Origin: Brachybacterium avium
GTDB lineage: Bacteria > Actinomycetota > Actinomycetes > Actinomycetales > Dermabacteraceae
Direction of reading: 5' to 3'
DNA: 64,000 nt
Assembly (NCBI RefSeq): GCF_002216795.1
Contig: NZ_CP022316.1
Span: forward strand, 3,129,205-3,193,204
Shown here: positions 62,500-64,000 of the stretch, piece by piece
Position numbering within the stretch: the first letter of the stretch is position 1
Layout: every line of letters starts with the position of its first letter
Made by a program: the position numbers and the translations under genes
Notes under the pieces: generated by a model
What the model saw: only the letters and a program-made list of their open reading frames with translations
The model's database searches: none
Told to the model about the DNA's origin: nothing

Positions 62500-63149
62500 C
62501 GCTCCTCCGATTCCAGATAGCGCAGCACGGCCATCACGCGGCGGTTCTCCCCGTCGACCGGCGGCAGATCGAGCTTGGTGAGCACGGAGGAGATGTGCTT
62601 CTCGACGCTGCCGGCGGAGACGAACAGGGTGTCGGCGATCGCCTGGTTCGACCGCCCCTGGGCCATCAGGGAGAGCACCTCGCGTTCGCGCGGGGTCAGG
62701 CCCTCGAGAGTCCGTCGCCGCCGGGAGCGGACGAAGATCTGCTGGACCACTTCGGGGTCGAGCCAGGTGCCTCCGTCGCCCACCTCGGCCACCACGCCGA
62801 GGAAGTCCTCGACATCGGCGACGCGATCCTTGAGGACGTAGCCCAGGCCGTGCGGGGAATCGGCGATGAGATCGGAGGCGTAGCGCTCCTCGACATACTG
62901 CGAGAGCACCAGCAGCGCCACTTCCGGGTCCTGGCGCCGGATCAGCATCGCGGCCCGCACCCCCTCATCGGTGAAGGACGGTGGCATCCGCACGTCCACC
63001 ACGGCCAGGTCGGGGCGGTGGTGGGAGATCGCGGCGACCAGCGCCGAGCCGTCGCCGACGGCCGCGACCACCTCATGCCCTGCGTCGGTCAGCAGCCGTT
63101 CGAGCCCGGCGCGCAGCAGGACGGCGTCATCGGCGATCACGATCCTCAT
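62496..63149 (-). CDS. NarL/LuxR-family response regulator
   Basis: 217 residues. Receiver domain opens MRIVIADDAVLLRAGLERLL, with the phosphoacceptor Asp in DLAVVDVRMPP and Lys in YVLKDRVADV; the C-terminal LuxR HTH is LTPREREVLSLMAQGRSNQA, then IADTLFVSAGSVEKHISSVL. It is the partner of the histidine kinase immediately upstream (overlap ATGA) and of the membrane protein downstream. Confidence 0.94.
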   Translation of the reverse strand: MRIVIADDAVLLRAGLERLLTDAGHEVVAAVGDGSALVAAISHHRPDLAVVDVRMPPSFTDEGVRAAMLIRRQDPEVALLVLSQYVEERYASDLIADSPHGLGYVLKDRVADVEDFLGVVAEVGDGGTWLDPEVVQQIFVRSRRRRTLEGLTPREREVLSLMAQGRSNQAIADTLFVSAGSVEKHISSVLTKLDLPPVDGENRRVMAVLRYLESEER

Positions 63150-64000
63150 CGGAGGGTCTCCTCGGTGGTGGGTCGGGTCATGGCCCGGGTGGTGGTCGCT
63201 TCGCTGGTCAGCGGGATCCGGGCGTGGAGCTGGGTACCGCCGCCGGGAGGGCTGGACAGCTCCAGCACCCCGCCGGTGGCGCGCACCCGGTCGGTGAGGC
63301 CGGCGAGCCCCGTGGAGTGCCCGTCGCGGTGCACCCGTGCGCCGCCGCGCCCATCGTCGCGGATGCGCACGTGCAGCGTCCCCTGGTCCTGGTCGACGGT
63401 GACCTCGGCCCGGCTCGCGGCGGCGTGCTTGGCGATGTTGGTCAGTGCCTCGGCGACCACGAAGTACGCCACGGCCTCCCGCTCCCGATCCAGTGCCGGT
63501 CCGCCTGTCGTGCTCAGGTCGACGTCGAGCGTGACCGGGATGCGAGAGCGGGCGGCCAGCGCTGAGAGCGCTGCGTCCAGACCTCGATCTGTGAGCACGG
63601 CGGGGTGGATGCCGCGGGCCAGCTGGCGCAGATCCGTCATCACCCCCTTCGCCTCGGCATGTGCTTCCCCGACCAGCCGCTCGGCCCGGTCGGGGTCGGC
63701 CCGGATCGCGCTCCGGGCGATGCCGAGCGTCATCGCGAGGTTGACCAGGCGCGGCTGGACCCCGTCGTGGAGGTCGCGCTCGATCCGCAGGCGCTCCTGG
63801 GCGGCCGCGTCCACCGCCCCCTGGCGGCGTTCGGCCAGCTCGGCGACCTGCTCACGCAGATCGCCCTCGGAGCCGGAGATGAGACCGCGGGCGAGCCCGC
63901 GATCGGCCAGGGCGCCCAGGCCGAGCATGACCGCGGCCAGCAGCACGCACACGGAGGAGATCACTGCGAGAGCAACCTGTGACAGCTCCCGCGACCCCAG
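63146..64000 (-). CDS. sensor histidine kinase (NarX/DesK type), 5' truncated
   Basis: The window ends within this gene. The visible 284 residues start with part of a membrane helix (VCVLLAAVMLGLGALADRGL), then HisKA_3 with the phospho-His in RLRIERDLHDGVQPRLVNLA and a HATPase_c domain with VAEALTNIAKHAAAS (N box), DDGRGGARV (G1) and GLAGLTDRV (G2). It would phosphorylate the adjacent NarL-type regulator. Frame stays open to 64000, so the sensor domain lies upstream. Confidence 0.92.
   Translation of the reverse strand: MGSRELSQVALAVISSVCVLLAAVMLGLGALADRGLARGLISGSEGDLREQVAELAERRQGAVDAAAQERLRIERDLHDGVQPRLVNLAMTLGIARSAIRADPDRAERLVGEAHAEAKGVMTDLRQLARGIHPAVLTDRGLDAALSALAARSRIPVTLDVDLSTTGGPALDREREAVAYFVVAEALTNIAKHAAASRAEVTVDQDQGTLHVRIRDDGRGGARVHRDGHSTGLAGLTDRVRATGGVLELSSPPGGGTQLHARIPLTSEATTTRAMTRPTTEETLR

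Overview
The window is GC-rich, densely coding actinobacterial chromosome. Gene content and order (HspR-controlled dnaK-grpE-dnaJ, single-chain L-serine dehydratase, a T7SS-like WXG family, two D-aspartate-ligase-like ATP-grasp enzymes with an Asp/Glu racemase) suggest a Brachybacterium-like member of the Dermabacteraceae. That assignment is inference from protein character; no rRNA or tRNA gene was seen.

Layout. 1-0.2 kb: start of a Bcr/CflA-type exporter. 0.6-1.2 kb: F420/NADP-type reductase, followed by a scrap of an IS3 transposase. 1.5-5.9 kb: heat-shock operon dnaK-grpE-dnaJ-hspR with two HAIR operators; a third HAIR lies before clpB at 42.9 kb. 5.9-13.2 kb: cell-envelope block with two glycolipid-type glycosyltransferases around a DedA protein, a PEBP protein, and two ATP-grasp ligases around a racemase. 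13.2-20.1 kb: maltose/maltodextrin-type ABC importer without its ATPase, a GH13 alpha-glucosidase and a divergent LacI regulator. 20-25.9 kb: trpS, cysK-cysE, sirtuin, aldo/keto reductase, arginine deiminase. 26-31.3 kb: gcvT-gcvH-gcvP. 31.3-45.7 kb: MetE-like enzyme, third glycosyltransferase, peptidase-like amidotransferase, deoD, MFS, YrdC/Sua5, a tandem hairpin repeat, a four-gene overlapping cluster (GNAT, LMW phosphatase, amidase, S4 protein), a PrsW-like protease and clpB. 45.7-52.3 kb: leuS with a leucine attenuator, plus an accessory pocket holding two WXG-like genes, a decayed third copy and a truncated duplicate of the leuS 3' end. 52.3-64 kb: AEC transporter, panD, DEAD helicase, L-serine dehydratase, a degenerate AMP-binding protein, an old yellow enzyme, acs, and a two-component system with a DUF4097-like membrane protein.

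Two patterns run across the window. First, seven genes are broken or misframed by what looks like a single missing base, always in or beside a short G/C run and always of the same sign; this points to consensus error more than biology. Second, about a dozen start codons sit 5-8 nt downstream of a TAnnnT hexamer with no Shine-Dalgarno sequence, the signature of leaderless transcription. At 38.5 kb two such promoters face opposite ways and share two bases.

The most unusual locus is 45.7-52.3 kb. An intact leuS is followed by a WXG-like gene, then a decayed paralogue fused to a leuS 3' fragment about 92% identical to the intact gene, then a second intact WXG-like gene. This looks like duplication of a [leuS end + WXG gene] unit, and leuS itself sits behind a leader peptide with three consecutive Leu codons and an intrinsic terminator.
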